The notes: generated by a model from the sequence alone, not told the origin. A DNA stretch of 64,000 nucleotides from Robertmurraya korlensis (GCF_023715225.1 NZ_JAMBNS010000006.1:186001-250000); one strand, 5' to 3'; positions 8,064-16,555 are shown, numbered from the stretch's first letter. Program-made: numbers and translations.

Positions 8064-9338
8064 ATGTTACCAGTATTTTTTATATCACTATTTGTTTTTA
8101 TTTTCTTAAGTGTACCAGTCGCATTTTCTTTAGGGTTGTCTACTGTATTAGGAGTGTGGCTACATGATACTCTCCCTTTAGAAATTGTTCCTCAAAGGAT
8201 TTTTGTTTCTATGAACTCCTTTCCTTTGATGGCCATTCCTTTCTTTATCCTAGCAGGAAACTTAATGGGTGCCGGGAGTATGTCAAAGAGGCTAGTCAAT
8301 TTTGCTAGCTCACTTGTTGGCCATTTTACCGGCGGCTTAGCCATGGTTGCAATAGTGACCTCCATGTTTTTTGCGGCTATTTCAGGTTCGGGAGCAGCAA
8401 CTACAGCTGCTATTGGATCCATACTGATTCCAGCCATGGTAGCTAGAGGTTATAAAATTGAGTATGCAGCAGCAAATCAAGCCGTTTCAGGAGCATTAGG
8501 AATTATTATTCCACCTAGTATTGCTATGATTCTGTACGGAGTGGCTGCTGAAGTCTCAATAGGAGATCTGTTTATTGCAGGGATTCTACCTGGGTTATTA
8601 ATTACTTTCTCTCTACTAGTAAGTGCCTATATTATTGCAAATCGAAATGGTTATGTTGGGGAAGAACGAAAAAGTTTTCCAGATGTATTAAAGTCATTTA
8701 AAGAATCAATTCTAGCTTTATTAATGCCAATTATCGTATTAGGTGGGATATACTCTGGTATTTTCACTCCAACTGAAGCTTCAGTTGTAGCAGTTGTTTA
8801 TTCTTTTGTTGTCGGGTATTTCGTATACCGTGATCTGACCATCCTACAAGTGGCTGATACATTGAAGAAATCCGCTATAAGCAGTTCTGTCATTATGATA
8901 GTAATTGGGACCGCTGGATTATTTGGATTCTTTATTGAAATGAATGGTGTACCTGGTATGATTTATAGTTCTATATCAGATGTCATTACAAATAAATATA
9001 TATTCTTAATTATCGTTAATATCATATTATTTGTGGCTGGTATGTTCCTAGAGGGTGGAGCAGCAATACTAATTTTTGTGCCATTATTATTAGGTACTGC
9101 AGTTAATTTAGGAATTGATCCTGTTCACTTTGGTGTCATTATGGTGTGTAACTTAGCGATTGGTCTGGTAACACCACCAGTTGGCATTGATTTATTCGTG
9201 GTTTCACAGCTAACGAAATTATCGATTGTTAGAATTGCCAAAGCAGTCATTCCATTAATCTTTATATTAATCGTAGATGTGCTAGTGATTTCTTTCTTCC
9301 CACCACTTTCTACATGGCTGCCATCTCTATTGAAATAG
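8064..9338 (+). CDS. dctM: TRAP transporter large permease DctM
   Basis: A 424-residue, about 12-helix permease. DctM hallmarks are present: PFFILAGNLM, SGSGAATTAAIGSILIPAM, a proline-rich IIPPSIAMILYG hairpin, FTPTEASVVAVVY and LVTPPVGIDLFV. It is the ion-coupled translocation subunit of the transporter encoded by the two genes before it. The gene is followed by a hairpin terminator, which ends this transcription unit before the transketolase genes. Confidence 0.92.
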   Translation: MLPVFFISLFVFIFLSVPVAFSLGLSTVLGVWLHDTLPLEIVPQRIFVSMNSFPLMAIPFFILAGNLMGAGSMSKRLVNFASSLVGHFTGGLAMVAIVTSMFFAAISGSGAATTAAIGSILIPAMVARGYKIEYAAANQAVSGALGIIIPPSIAMILYGVAAEVSIGDLFIAGILPGLLITFSLLVSAYIIANRNGYVGEERKSFPDVLKSFKESILALLMPIIVLGGIYSGIFTPTEASVVAVVYSFVVGYFVYRDLTILQVADTLKKSAISSSVIMIVIGTAGLFGFFIEMNGVPGMIYSSISDVITNKYIFLIIVNIILFVAGMFLEGGAAILIFVPLLLGTAVNLGIDPVHFGVIMVCNLAIGLVTPPVGIDLFVVSQLTKLSIVRIAKAVIPLIFILIVDVLVISFFPPLSTWLPSLLK

Positions 9339-9356
9339 CTAGATTATTTGATTGAA

Positions 9357-9394
9357 AAGCAAGATAAGTTCATCTTCTTATCTTGTTTATTTTT
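9357..9394 (+). terminator. Hairpin terminator between dctM and the transketolase unit
   Basis: AAGCAAGATAAG (9357-9368) pairs with CTTATCTTGTTT (9377-9388) with one G-U, followed by an interrupted T-run. It separates two units that carry the same operator. Confidence 0.7.
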
Positions 9395-9403
9395 CACCGT
9401 TTG

Positions 9404-9417
9404 GTAAAGCGCTTAAC
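9404..9417. promoter_or_regulatory. LacI-type operator E before the transketolase genes
   Basis: GTAAAGCGCTTAAC, core AAGCGCTT at 9407-9414, extending to TAACTAA as in operator A. It places the transketolase-aldehyde dehydrogenase-tartrate dehydrogenase unit under the same repressor as the transport genes. Confidence 0.7.
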
Positions 9418-9453
9418 TAAATATGATAATTTGAACAATAGGAGGATTTTATT

Positions 9454-10308
9454 ATGAATTCGTCGTTAAGTAAGGAAAAAATAATGCTTCTAAAAGAGAA
9501 AGCATCTGAGGCTAGGAAACTAATTATTGAGACCGTGCACCATGCAGAGGCAGGTCATATTGGTGGTCCTATGTCAGCTACTGATATTATAACGAATCTA
9601 TATTTTCATGAAATGAATATCGATCCTAATGATCCAAGGAATGAGGAAAGAGATCGATTTGTATTGTCTAAAGGACACTCAGCAATTGGTCTTTATGCGG
9701 TTTTGGCATTGAGAGGATATATGCCAGTTGAGGAGCTCCAAACCTTTGATTCATTAAACTCCCGTCTACAGGCTCATCCAGATATGAACACCCTACCTGG
9801 TCTTGACATGTCTACTGGTTCTTTAGGTCAGGGGATCTCGGCGGCTGTTGGAATTGCTTTAGGGGCGAAGCTTCAAGGTAAAAGGTACCGAACGTACTGC
9901 ATGATTGGAGATGGAGAATCTCAAGAGGGGCAAGTATGGGAGGCTGCTGATATTGCTTCGAAATATGAACTCGATAATTTAGTTGGCATCCTTGATTATA
10001 ATAAGCTGCAGCAATTTGGTTGGAGTGATGATGAGAAATCTAGAAAGAGTCCAATTCATGACCCAAAAGAAAGATGGGAATCCTTTGGCTGGCACGTGAT
10101 TGAAATTGACGGACATAACCAAGAGGAAATAGAGAAAGCGTTTAATGAAGCTAGAGAGGTAAAGTCAAAACCAGTTATGATCATTGCTAACACAGTAAAA
10201 GGCAAGGGTGTTTCTTTTATGGAAAACCAATTTCTATGGCATTCGCGTATTCCGACAGATTCTGAGCTAAATCAGGCGAAAAAAGAACTTGAAATGGGGG
10301 CATTGTAA
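9454..10308 (+). CDS. Transketolase, N-terminal (thiamine-binding) subunit
   Basis: A 284-residue protein matching only the N-terminal half of transketolase. The thiamine diphosphate motif is complete, from GDGESQEGQ near residue 152 to DYNKLQQ near 182. Early segments GHIGGPMSATDI and SKGHSAIGLYA are typical. AGGAGG precedes the ATG. It overlaps the C-terminal-half gene by one base (TAATG), so the two subunits are made together. Split transketolases of this kind often occur in dedicated sugar or sugar-acid catabolic operons (for example apulose-4-phosphate or sulfofructose pathways). The donor here is unknown. Confidence 0.9.
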   Translation: MNSSLSKEKIMLLKEKASEARKLIIETVHHAEAGHIGGPMSATDIITNLYFHEMNIDPNDPRNEERDRFVLSKGHSAIGLYAVLALRGYMPVEELQTFDSLNSRLQAHPDMNTLPGLDMSTGSLGQGISAAVGIALGAKLQGKRYRTYCMIGDGESQEGQVWEAADIASKYELDNLVGILDYNKLQQFGWSDDEKSRKSPIHDPKERWESFGWHVIEIDGHNQEEIEKAFNEAREVKSKPVMIIANTVKGKGVSFMENQFLWHSRIPTDSELNQAKKELEMGAL

Positions 10309-11267
10309 TGAAAAGTGTAGTTCCGCAAAAAAATGTATCAATGAGAGACGTGTTTGGCGATACACTACTTAAATTTTCATTGGAATCTAGTCGAGTATAT
10401 GCGATAGATGGTGACTTAGCGAACTCTACCAAATTAGATACAGTCGCTAATGGCAATCCAAAGAAGTTTCTACAAATGGGAATAGCTGAACAGAATATGA
10501 TGAGTGTTGCTGCTGGCCTTGCGACTACTGGCTTACAGCCATGGGCATGTACATTTGCTGCCTTTTTGTCGAAACGGGCAATTGACCAAATACAGGTTCA
10601 AATTGCACAGCCAAAGCTAGATGTAAAAATGATTGGTGCTTATAGCGGCTTATTAACGGGTGTTACTGGAAAAACACACCAGGCACTTGAAGACATTGCG
10701 ATCTTCCGCTCTCTTGCCAATATGGTTGTTCTTGCTCCAGCAGATGCTATTGAAATGAAGCAAATGATGGAGTTTGCACATAAATACGAAGGCCCTGTCT
10801 ATATGCGAATCGCACGTGATCCGTATCCTGTAATTGTTGATGGCAAGTATCAATTTGAATTCGGGAAAGCTACTACCTTAAAAGATGGAAAGGATATAAC
10901 GATTATTTCAACAGGAACACAAACTAGTCGTTCATTAGCTGCTGCGGAACAATTAGAAGCGGAAGGGATTTCAGTCGCGGTTGTTCACATGCCTACGATC
11001 AAACCTCTAGATACTGACGCAATTATTAATGCAGCTAAAAGCACAGGAGTTATTGTAACCGCAGAGGAACATAGTATCTATGGTGGATTAGGAAGCGCTG
11101 TGGCAGAGGTACTAGTTGAAGAATGTCCAGCGCCGATGTTACGTGTAGGTGTGAAGGATGTAAACGCTGAATCTGCCAAAAATGACGACTTGCTCGAAAA
11201 GTATGGGCTTTCTGAAGGACATATTGTTAAAACAGTGAAAGAAGCACTAAAGAAGAAACGAAATTAA
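10308..11267 (+). CDS. Transketolase, C-terminal subunit
   Basis: A 319-residue protein matching the pyrimidine-binding and C-terminal domains of transketolase. MGIAEQNMMSVAAGLA carries the conserved glutamate (E61) that activates thiamine diphosphate. GKTHQALEDIAIFRSL and LAPADAIEMKQMM are family segments. With the preceding gene it forms the active enzyme, which moves a two-carbon ketol unit from a ketose donor to an aldose acceptor. The gene is followed 24 nt later by an aldehyde dehydrogenase gene, suggesting that the aldehyde left after cleavage is oxidised. Confidence 0.9.
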   Translation: MKSVVPQKNVSMRDVFGDTLLKFSLESSRVYAIDGDLANSTKLDTVANGNPKKFLQMGIAEQNMMSVAAGLATTGLQPWACTFAAFLSKRAIDQIQVQIAQPKLDVKMIGAYSGLLTGVTGKTHQALEDIAIFRSLANMVVLAPADAIEMKQMMEFAHKYEGPVYMRIARDPYPVIVDGKYQFEFGKATTLKDGKDITIISTGTQTSRSLAAAEQLEAEGISVAVVHMPTIKPLDTDAIINAAKSTGVIVTAEEHSIYGGLGSAVAEVLVEECPAPMLRVGVKDVNAESAKNDDLLEKYGLSEGHIVKTVKEALKKKRN

Positions 11268-11291
11268 ACAAATGAGAGGGGATTGGAAAGC

Positions 11292-12719
11292 ATGCAAACG
11301 AGTATTGTAACGGAAAAGCTTTTTATAGATGGTAAGTGGGTTGAAACGTCAAATACACACAAAGTGTATAACAAATTTACGGGAGAGCTATTCTCAGAAA
11401 TTTGTGTTGCTGATGAATTGAAAGTAAATCAGGCAGTCGAAGCAGCGGTCTATGCACATAAACATACACAGTTTCCAGCAGATTTCCGCTACCAAGTATT
11501 GATGAAAACGGCTGACCTATTGTTAAAGGATGTTGATGCTTTAGCAGAAATCATTGCGAAGGAAGGAGGAAAGCCTATCACTGACGCTAAGACAGAAGTG
11601 AGACGTTCGGCATCTACCTTACAGATCGCTGCTGATGAAGCAAAAAAGTTAGTGGGTGAAATCATACCGAACTACAATGTACAAGGTCGCTTTCTTTATA
11701 CAATAAAAAAGCCGGTCGGAGTAGTCGCTGCGATTACACCGTTTAACTTCCCACTGAATCTAGTGGTGCATAAAGTAGCGCCAGCATTAGCAGCAGGTAA
11801 TCCAGTTATTCTAAAGCCGGCATCCGACACAGCCACCATTGCTATTAAACTATGTGAATTATTAGAAAAAGCGGGTGTTCCTAAAGGTTATTTACAATGT
11901 GTAATTGGAAGCGGTGGGACAGTGGGGGAACAGCTCTTACACGATGAACGAATTGCTCATTATACTTTTACTGGATCACCATCAGTAGGAAAGCATATAC
12001 AAAAAACAATTGGATTACGAAAAGCTACGTTAGAGCTTGGTTCAAACTCTGCTACGATCGTTCATGGAGATGCTGACATCAACAAAGCAGCAGCAAAGCT
12101 TGCTAAGATGGCATTTGCACATGCTGGACAAATTTGTATTTCTGTCCAACGAATATTTGTTCAGAACTCCGTAAAGGAAAAGTTTCTAGAAATATTTTTG
12201 AACGAAGTATCTCGCTTAAAGGTAGGGGATCCTCTCGACCCAGAAACCGTTGTTGGTCCAATGATTAGTGTAAAAGAAGCGGAGCGAATTGAGCAGTGGG
12301 TAGACGAAGCGGCATCTGCCGGAGCAGAAATATTAACAGGTGGAAAGCGTGAGGGAAGTATTTATTATCCTACAGTAATTACAAATATAAAAAAGGGAAT
12401 GAAAGTGTCAGACGAAGAAGTATTCGCTCCAGTAGTAACTGTGACTTCTTACGATATCTTAGAAGAGGCGATCGAATTGGTGAATGATTCAAAATATGGC
12501 CTTCAAGCTGGGATATACACGTCTGACTTAAGTCTTTCTTATAAAATTCCATATCTTCTTGAGGTTGGTGGAGTTGTAATCAACGATACTTGTTGTTTCC
12601 GGACAGATCAGATGCCATATGGTGGAGTAAAAGAAAGTGGGAATGGCAAGGAAGGTCCAGCATATGCTATTCAGGAGCTTGTTGAAACAGTAACAGTCGT
12701 AGTGAATCTCGAAGATTAA
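11292..12719 (+). CDS. NAD(P)-dependent aldehyde dehydrogenase
   Basis: A 475-residue aldehyde dehydrogenase. The catalytic cysteine is C282 in AGQICIS and the general-base glutamate is E248 in LELGSNSA; the SNS form differs from the usual GGK and is found in lactaldehyde, glyceraldehyde and similar small-aldehyde enzymes. ITPFNFPLNLVVHKVAPALA is the cofactor-binding segment. The ATG at 11292 has GAGAGGGG 10 nt upstream; an in-frame TTG at 11283 lies too close to that site. Its place between the transketolase and a tartrate/malate dehydrogenase suggests it oxidises the aldehyde released by transketolase to an acid. The specific aldehyde is not known. Confidence 0.88.
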   Translation: MQTSIVTEKLFIDGKWVETSNTHKVYNKFTGELFSEICVADELKVNQAVEAAVYAHKHTQFPADFRYQVLMKTADLLLKDVDALAEIIAKEGGKPITDAKTEVRRSASTLQIAADEAKKLVGEIIPNYNVQGRFLYTIKKPVGVVAAITPFNFPLNLVVHKVAPALAAGNPVILKPASDTATIAIKLCELLEKAGVPKGYLQCVIGSGGTVGEQLLHDERIAHYTFTGSPSVGKHIQKTIGLRKATLELGSNSATIVHGDADINKAAAKLAKMAFAHAGQICISVQRIFVQNSVKEKFLEIFLNEVSRLKVGDPLDPETVVGPMISVKEAERIEQWVDEAASAGAEILTGGKREGSIYYPTVITNIKKGMKVSDEEVFAPVVTVTSYDILEEAIELVNDSKYGLQAGIYTSDLSLSYKIPYLLEVGGVVINDTCCFRTDQMPYGGVKESGNGKEGPAYAIQELVETVTVVVNLED

Positions 12720-12756
12720 TAATTTAAAAGTTAATATTATAGAAGGGTTGGTTATT

Positions 12757-13845
12757 ATGGAAACCTTTAAGATTGCCGTCATCCCAGGTGATGGTATAGG
12801 TCCCGAAGTGATTGATGAAGGAATCAAGCTGATGAATAGAATCGCCGAATTGGACGGACGAATGAAATTTCAGTTTACGTATTTCTCATGGGGATGCGAA
12901 TATTATTTGAAGCATAGGAGGATGATGGACGAAGACGGAATTGAGCAGTTGAAAAGCTTTGATGCCATCTATCTTGGGGCAGTTGGCTATCCAGGTGTTC
13001 CAGATCATATTTCCCTATGGGATCTTCTTTTACGTATCCGAAAAGAGTTTGATCAGTACGTAAATATTCGCCCTATTACCCTATTAAATGGTGCACCATC
13101 TCCCATAGTGGGAGGAAGTAAAGAAACGATTGATATGCTTTTCATTCGAGAAAATAGTGAGGGAGAGTATGCAGGAGCTGGAGACTGGCTTTTCAAAGGA
13201 AAGCCTCAGGAAGTGGTTCTTCAGACAAGTGTCTTTTCAAGAGTAGGTACAGAGCGTATTATTCGTTATGCATTTGAAACAGCGTCTAGAGAAGGAAAGA
13301 CCTTAACTAGTATTAGTAAAGGGAATGCCTTGAACTATTCAATGGTATTCTGGGATCAAGTGTTTGAGGAAGTGGGTAAGGAATATCCAAATGTTCAAAC
13401 CTACTCCTATTTAGTGGATGCAGCAGCTATGTTTATGATTAAGGACCCAAAGAGATTTGAAGTGGTTGTAACTTCAAATTTATTTGGTGATATATTAACC
13501 GATTTGGGAGCTGCGCTTGCAGGTGGATTAGGATTGGCCGCTGGAGCTAATATTAATCCGGAAAGAAAATATCCTTCCATGTTTGAACCGATTCATGGAT
13601 CAGCTCCAGACATTGCTGGAAAGGGAATTGCAAACCCTTTAGCAGCTATTTGGTCTGTCAGCCAAATGTTTTACTTCTTCGGTTTTGAAGATATTGGAAA
13701 ACAAATTCTTGTGTCTATGGAGAAAACACTAGAAGAAGGTTCTGTACTTACACCGGATCTTGGTGGTAATGCTTCTACTTCGGAAGTTGGGGAACGTGTT
13801 GCAGAATTATATACTGAAGTGGCTCAATCAAATGCAAGAGTGTAA
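12757..13845 (+). CDS. Tartrate/D-malate dehydrogenase (YcsA/DmlA-like)
   Basis: A 362-residue beta-decarboxylating dehydrogenase related to isopropylmalate dehydrogenase. IPGDGIGPE opens the protein, RENSEGEYAG lies near residue 134, and SNLFGDILTDLGAALAGGLG near 243 carries the metal-binding aspartates. FEPIHGSAPDIAGKG is the NAD-binding segment. Length and motifs fit the tartrate dehydrogenase/D-malate dehydrogenase group (B. subtilis YcsA), not LeuB, and there are no leucine genes here. AGAAGGG lies 9 nt before the ATG at 12757. It is the last gene of the unit. It would oxidise tartrate, D-malate or a similar hydroxy-diacid formed by the preceding enzymes. Confidence 0.85.
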   Translation: METFKIAVIPGDGIGPEVIDEGIKLMNRIAELDGRMKFQFTYFSWGCEYYLKHRRMMDEDGIEQLKSFDAIYLGAVGYPGVPDHISLWDLLLRIRKEFDQYVNIRPITLLNGAPSPIVGGSKETIDMLFIRENSEGEYAGAGDWLFKGKPQEVVLQTSVFSRVGTERIIRYAFETASREGKTLTSISKGNALNYSMVFWDQVFEEVGKEYPNVQTYSYLVDAAAMFMIKDPKRFEVVVTSNLFGDILTDLGAALAGGLGLAAGANINPERKYPSMFEPIHGSAPDIAGKGIANPLAAIWSVSQMFYFFGFEDIGKQILVSMEKTLEEGSVLTPDLGGNASTSEVGERVAELYTEVAQSNARV

Positions 13846-13871
13846 GTATTAAATTTTATTAGGATTATATA

Positions 13872-13902
13872 AAGTAGCTACTAGTTGGTAGTTACTTTTT
13901 TT
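13872..13902 (+). terminator. Terminator of the catabolic unit
   Basis: AAGTAGCTAC (13872-13881) pairs with GTAGTTACTT (13888-13897) with one G-U, followed by T7. Confidence 0.85.
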
Positions 13903-14204
13903 GATTGAGCTAATCTATCTAATAAATATCTTGGGAACTTTCGGAGACTATAGTACCAGCTAAACGTAAATAAGTAGTAGTTTCAAGAGGCCTGGTAGTC
14001 TGAAAAGTCGATGGAAGTCCGAATGAGTAAATGATGACTTGTACATTCACTAGTGAAAATAGTTTAGAGTTATTTCGAATTGTCTAATTAATAAAGTGGA
14101 TGACCTGTTATTATTAAGATTGGATGGTTTCTATTTAAGAATTTTAGGTTATTATTCATTTATTAAAATAAATTATTCTAAATGATTTAAGGAAAGGGTC
14201 AAGC
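13903..14204. other. Intergenic stretch without recognised genes
   Basis: About 300 bases of AT-rich sequence between the catabolic unit and the yfmQ-like gene. I see no ORF of note and no clear structured element. It presumably holds the promoter of the next gene. Confidence 0.6.
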
Positions 14205-14651
14205 ATGTTCTGGACTATTTTGTTTTTAATACTAATCAGCCTAATTAAAGTATTACCAACCGTTCTTCCACTTGGAGCAGTTGAATGGATTATGAGCAAG
14301 TTTGCAACTCATGCGAAGCTTGATGATCAAAAGGTTTCAGTAACTATAGATAATCATTCTTTAGATCATGAAGAGAAGATGGTATTTATTAATTACTTTA
14401 ATGAAGCGATCTTTATGGAAAAATATTATATTTATCCTGGAACAGAACAGTCATTTTTACCACCTCAAAAGAATGGGAAATCTATCATTATTGACGCGAA
14501 ATTGGGGAACAAAGATGTAAGACTACATCTATATAATGACAAAAATTCCATTGATGTTGTCAAACAATTTAACAAAAAGGTAATTGCGTATAATATCCAT
14601 TCAGCTAAATTACAAGAATACTTTATTTCAAAAGGTGAGAAAGTAATTTAA
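14205..14651 (+). CDS. yfmQ: YfmQ-like protein of unknown function
   Basis: A 148-residue protein with an N-terminal membrane segment (residues 1-25) and a soluble remainder. The segments VEWIMSKF, NEAIFMEKYYIYPG and VVKQFNKKVIAY resemble Bacillus YfmQ as I remember it. No enzymatic motif is visible. GGAAAGGGTC precedes the ATG. It is a single gene ending at a bidirectional terminator shared with the convergent regulator. Function is unknown in the family. Confidence 0.65.
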   Translation: MFWTILFLILISLIKVLPTVLPLGAVEWIMSKFATHAKLDDQKVSVTIDNHSLDHEEKMVFINYFNEAIFMEKYYIYPGTEQSFLPPQKNGKSIIIDAKLGNKDVRLHLYNDKNSIDVVKQFNKKVIAYNIHSAKLQEYFISKGEKVI

Positions 14652-14661
14652 TCGTAAAGAG

Positions 14662-14703
14662 AAACGAAAGGCAAACACCATTGTAGGTGCCTTTCGTTTT
14701 TCT
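14662..14703. terminator. Bidirectional terminator between yfmQ-like and mocR-type genes
   Basis: AAACGAAAGGC (14662-14672) pairs with GCCTTTCGTTT (14689-14699), and an inner CACC/GGTG stem is also possible. T-rich sequence follows on the plus strand and precedes the convergent stop. Confidence 0.85.
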
Positions 14704-16142
14704 TATATTTTTAATTTTAGAAACGATCGTTTTAGTCTTTGTACCCCTTCAGAAATGAGATGTGATTCCACACGACCAAAGGTAAGTCGGATATAGCCTT
14801 TTTTAGATCCAAAAAGAGACCCTGGCACAAAAGCTACCCCATTACGTAACGATTCCTCAAGTAGTTGATATTCATTTATTTCTCTATGCAATTTACACCA
14901 AATATGAATTCCACCCGCAGGAACATGGAAAGATAATTCGTCAGAAAGCTCTTTCATTAGGCAGGATATAAGGATATTTCTTTTCTTAGTTAGTAGGTCT
15001 TTTAAAAATTGTAGGTTTTGATCAAAGTAGTGTGACTGTATATATTCACTAGCCAACCATTGTGGAAAAATACTATGTCCAAAATCTATCTGTTGTTTGG
15101 CATCTGCCAGACGCTGAATAATTTTATCCGGTCCAATAATCCAACCAATTCTCAATCCGGAGGCTGCAATTTTAGAAAAAGAACTGATATATAAAACACT
15201 ACCTGCATCGTCAATAGACTTTAAGGTAGAGGTATCGATTTCTTTTGAAAAGGATACTAGACTATAAGGATCGTCTTCGACAACAGGAATCCCTAGTTCA
15301 TTTGTAATTTCTAGTACCCGTTTTCTTTTTTTAAAAGGCAAAATGGTACCGGTTGGATTTTGAAAAATTGGATTTAAAAATAGCATCTTAATATTATGTT
15401 TTTGATATAATTTTATAATATCCTCTGGATTAATCCCATCTTCATTTACAGGTAGATTAAAGGTTTTTAAACCCATTGTTCGAAAAATGGGGAGGGAGTA
15501 GGCGTAAGAAGGGTCCTCATAGGCGACAGCATCTCCCTTTTCCAACAAGCATTGAGCCACTAAATACAATGCCTGTTGTGCTCCTGACGTTATAAGAATA
15601 GATTGACTAGAGCAATCGATATTTTTATGTGTTTTCAGATGAGCTACCAACCTATTGCGAAGCTCAAGGTTTCCTTGTGGATGGTCATATCCAAGTGATT
15701 GTTGAAAATCATTCTTGGATAAGATTTCTTTGAAAATCGTATTTGGCATTAAATCACTTGCCAATTCCCCGCTAGCAAAGTTGATTAAATCTTTTTCTAA
15801 CACTTCACTCCTGATCTGTTGGAATAGAGGAAGATTAGGTAAAAAAGATCCGCGTTCGACATAGAGATCCCAATTTGGCACCCGTGATCGAGTCAAACCC
15901 CAAACATCTGAGTGTACCCTTGTTCCACTACCTTTGATTCGTTCAATCATGCCATTCGAATATAATACATCATAGGCTGTTACAATGGTCGCTCTATTCA
16001 CTTCTAATTCTTTTGCTAACTTTCGTTCAGAAGGCAGAATGGTTCCAGGGGGATACTCTCCGTAGGCAATTCGCTTTTGAATATAATTAGCTATTTGTTG
16101 ATAAATAGGGATATCTAATTGTTTGTCTGGTCTCCATTCCAT
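14703..16142 (-). CDS. MocR/GabR-family regulator (GntR HTH fused to aminotransferase domain)
   Basis: About 479 residues. A GntR-type winged helix (IYQQIANYIQKRI through LPSERKLAKELEVNRATIV) is joined to a type-I aminotransferase-like domain that binds pyridoxal phosphate; the lysine lies in SFSKIAASGLRIGW. ITSGAQQALYLVAQ and NPIFQNPTG are cofactor-pocket segments. Such regulators sense amino-acid-like ligands or the cofactor itself. The ATG at 16142 is chosen for GGTGA just upstream; an in-frame ATG at 16157 has no ribosome site. It is divergent from a small membrane-protein gene, and two direct repeats ATTGGATGG lie between them. The regulated pathway is unknown. Confidence 0.88.
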   Translation of the reverse strand: MEWRPDKQLDIPIYQQIANYIQKRIAYGEYPPGTILPSERKLAKELEVNRATIVTAYDVLYSNGMIERIKGSGTRVHSDVWGLTRSRVPNWDLYVERGSFLPNLPLFQQIRSEVLEKDLINFASGELASDLMPNTIFKEILSKNDFQQSLGYDHPQGNLELRNRLVAHLKTHKNIDCSSQSILITSGAQQALYLVAQCLLEKGDAVAYEDPSYAYSLPIFRTMGLKTFNLPVNEDGINPEDIIKLYQKHNIKMLFLNPIFQNPTGTILPFKKRKRVLEITNELGIPVVEDDPYSLVSFSKEIDTSTLKSIDDAGSVLYISSFSKIAASGLRIGWIIGPDKIIQRLADAKQQIDFGHSIFPQWLASEYIQSHYFDQNLQFLKDLLTKKRNILISCLMKELSDELSFHVPAGGIHIWCKLHREINEYQLLEESLRNGVAFVPGSLFGSKKGYIRLTFGRVESHLISEGVQRLKRSFLKLKI

Positions 16143-16233
16143 TGTCTTCACCATCATTGAATATAAGATACTTTATTATATCGAAGGAAGTAAGAATAAG
16201 AAAATAATTATCCTTTATTACAATGTTGGTCTG

Positions 16234-16266
16234 ATTGGATGGTCCGCAATTTAGAAAATTGGATGG
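16234..16266. promoter_or_regulatory. Direct repeats, candidate MocR-type binding site
   Basis: ATTGGATGG occurs at 16234-16242 and 16258-16266, 24 bp apart. The second copy abuts a weak -35 of a promoter with a perfect TATAAT (16289-16294) facing the small membrane gene. MocR/GabR proteins commonly bind direct repeats next to such promoters, so this is a plausible activator site. Confidence 0.5.
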
Positions 16267-16339
16267 GTTAAATGACTGGGTTACTCTGTATAATTGATAG
16301 AAGAGTATTTTTGATTAATCTGTCTACAAGAGGTGTATG

Positions 16340-16534
16340 ATGTTATTTCTTATTATTTTAGTATTTATCGTCCTGATTATTTCGGTCATTCTTACGTTAG
16401 TAATCACAGGAAAGAGCGACGAAAACTATAGGAGTTCTGTTAAGAGGAATACAATAAACCTCACCCTGATTTATGTAGTTATTATTGTCCTCTCATTAGT
16501 TGCTCTTGGAGGATATATATGGTGGCAAATGTAA
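16340..16534 (+). CDS. Small two-helix membrane protein
   Basis: About 64 residues with a hydrophobic helix at each end (LFLIILVFIVLIISVILTLV and LIYVVIIVLSLVALGGYIW) and a short charged loop between. I do not recognise the family. AAGAGGTG precedes two consecutive ATG codons (16337 and 16340); the second has the better spacing. It has its own promoter-like TATAAT at 16289 and its own terminator. Being divergent from the MocR-type gene with direct repeats between them, it may be a target of that regulator. Confidence 0.6.
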   Translation: MLFLIILVFIVLIISVILTLVITGKSDENYRSSVKRNTINLTLIYVVIIVLSLVALGGYIWWQM

Positions 16535-16555
16535 ATCTCATAACAACAAATTCTG

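Noticed and set aside
2875-9417. The five AAGCGCTT sites as CcpA cre sites
   Set aside because: The core is similar, but the conserved outer TG and CA of the cre consensus are missing in all five, and the sites track a local LacI-type gene.
9454-11267. Sulfoquinovose (sulfo-transketolase) pathway
   Set aside because: Split transketolase fits, but no sulfofructose isomerase, sulfoerythrose isomerase or sulfonate exporter gene is present, and a tartrate dehydrogenase is not part of that route.
12757-13845. 3-isopropylmalate dehydrogenase (leuB)
   Set aside because: It belongs to the same superfamily, but no leucine genes are adjacent, and context and overall motifs fit the tartrate/D-malate dehydrogenase group.
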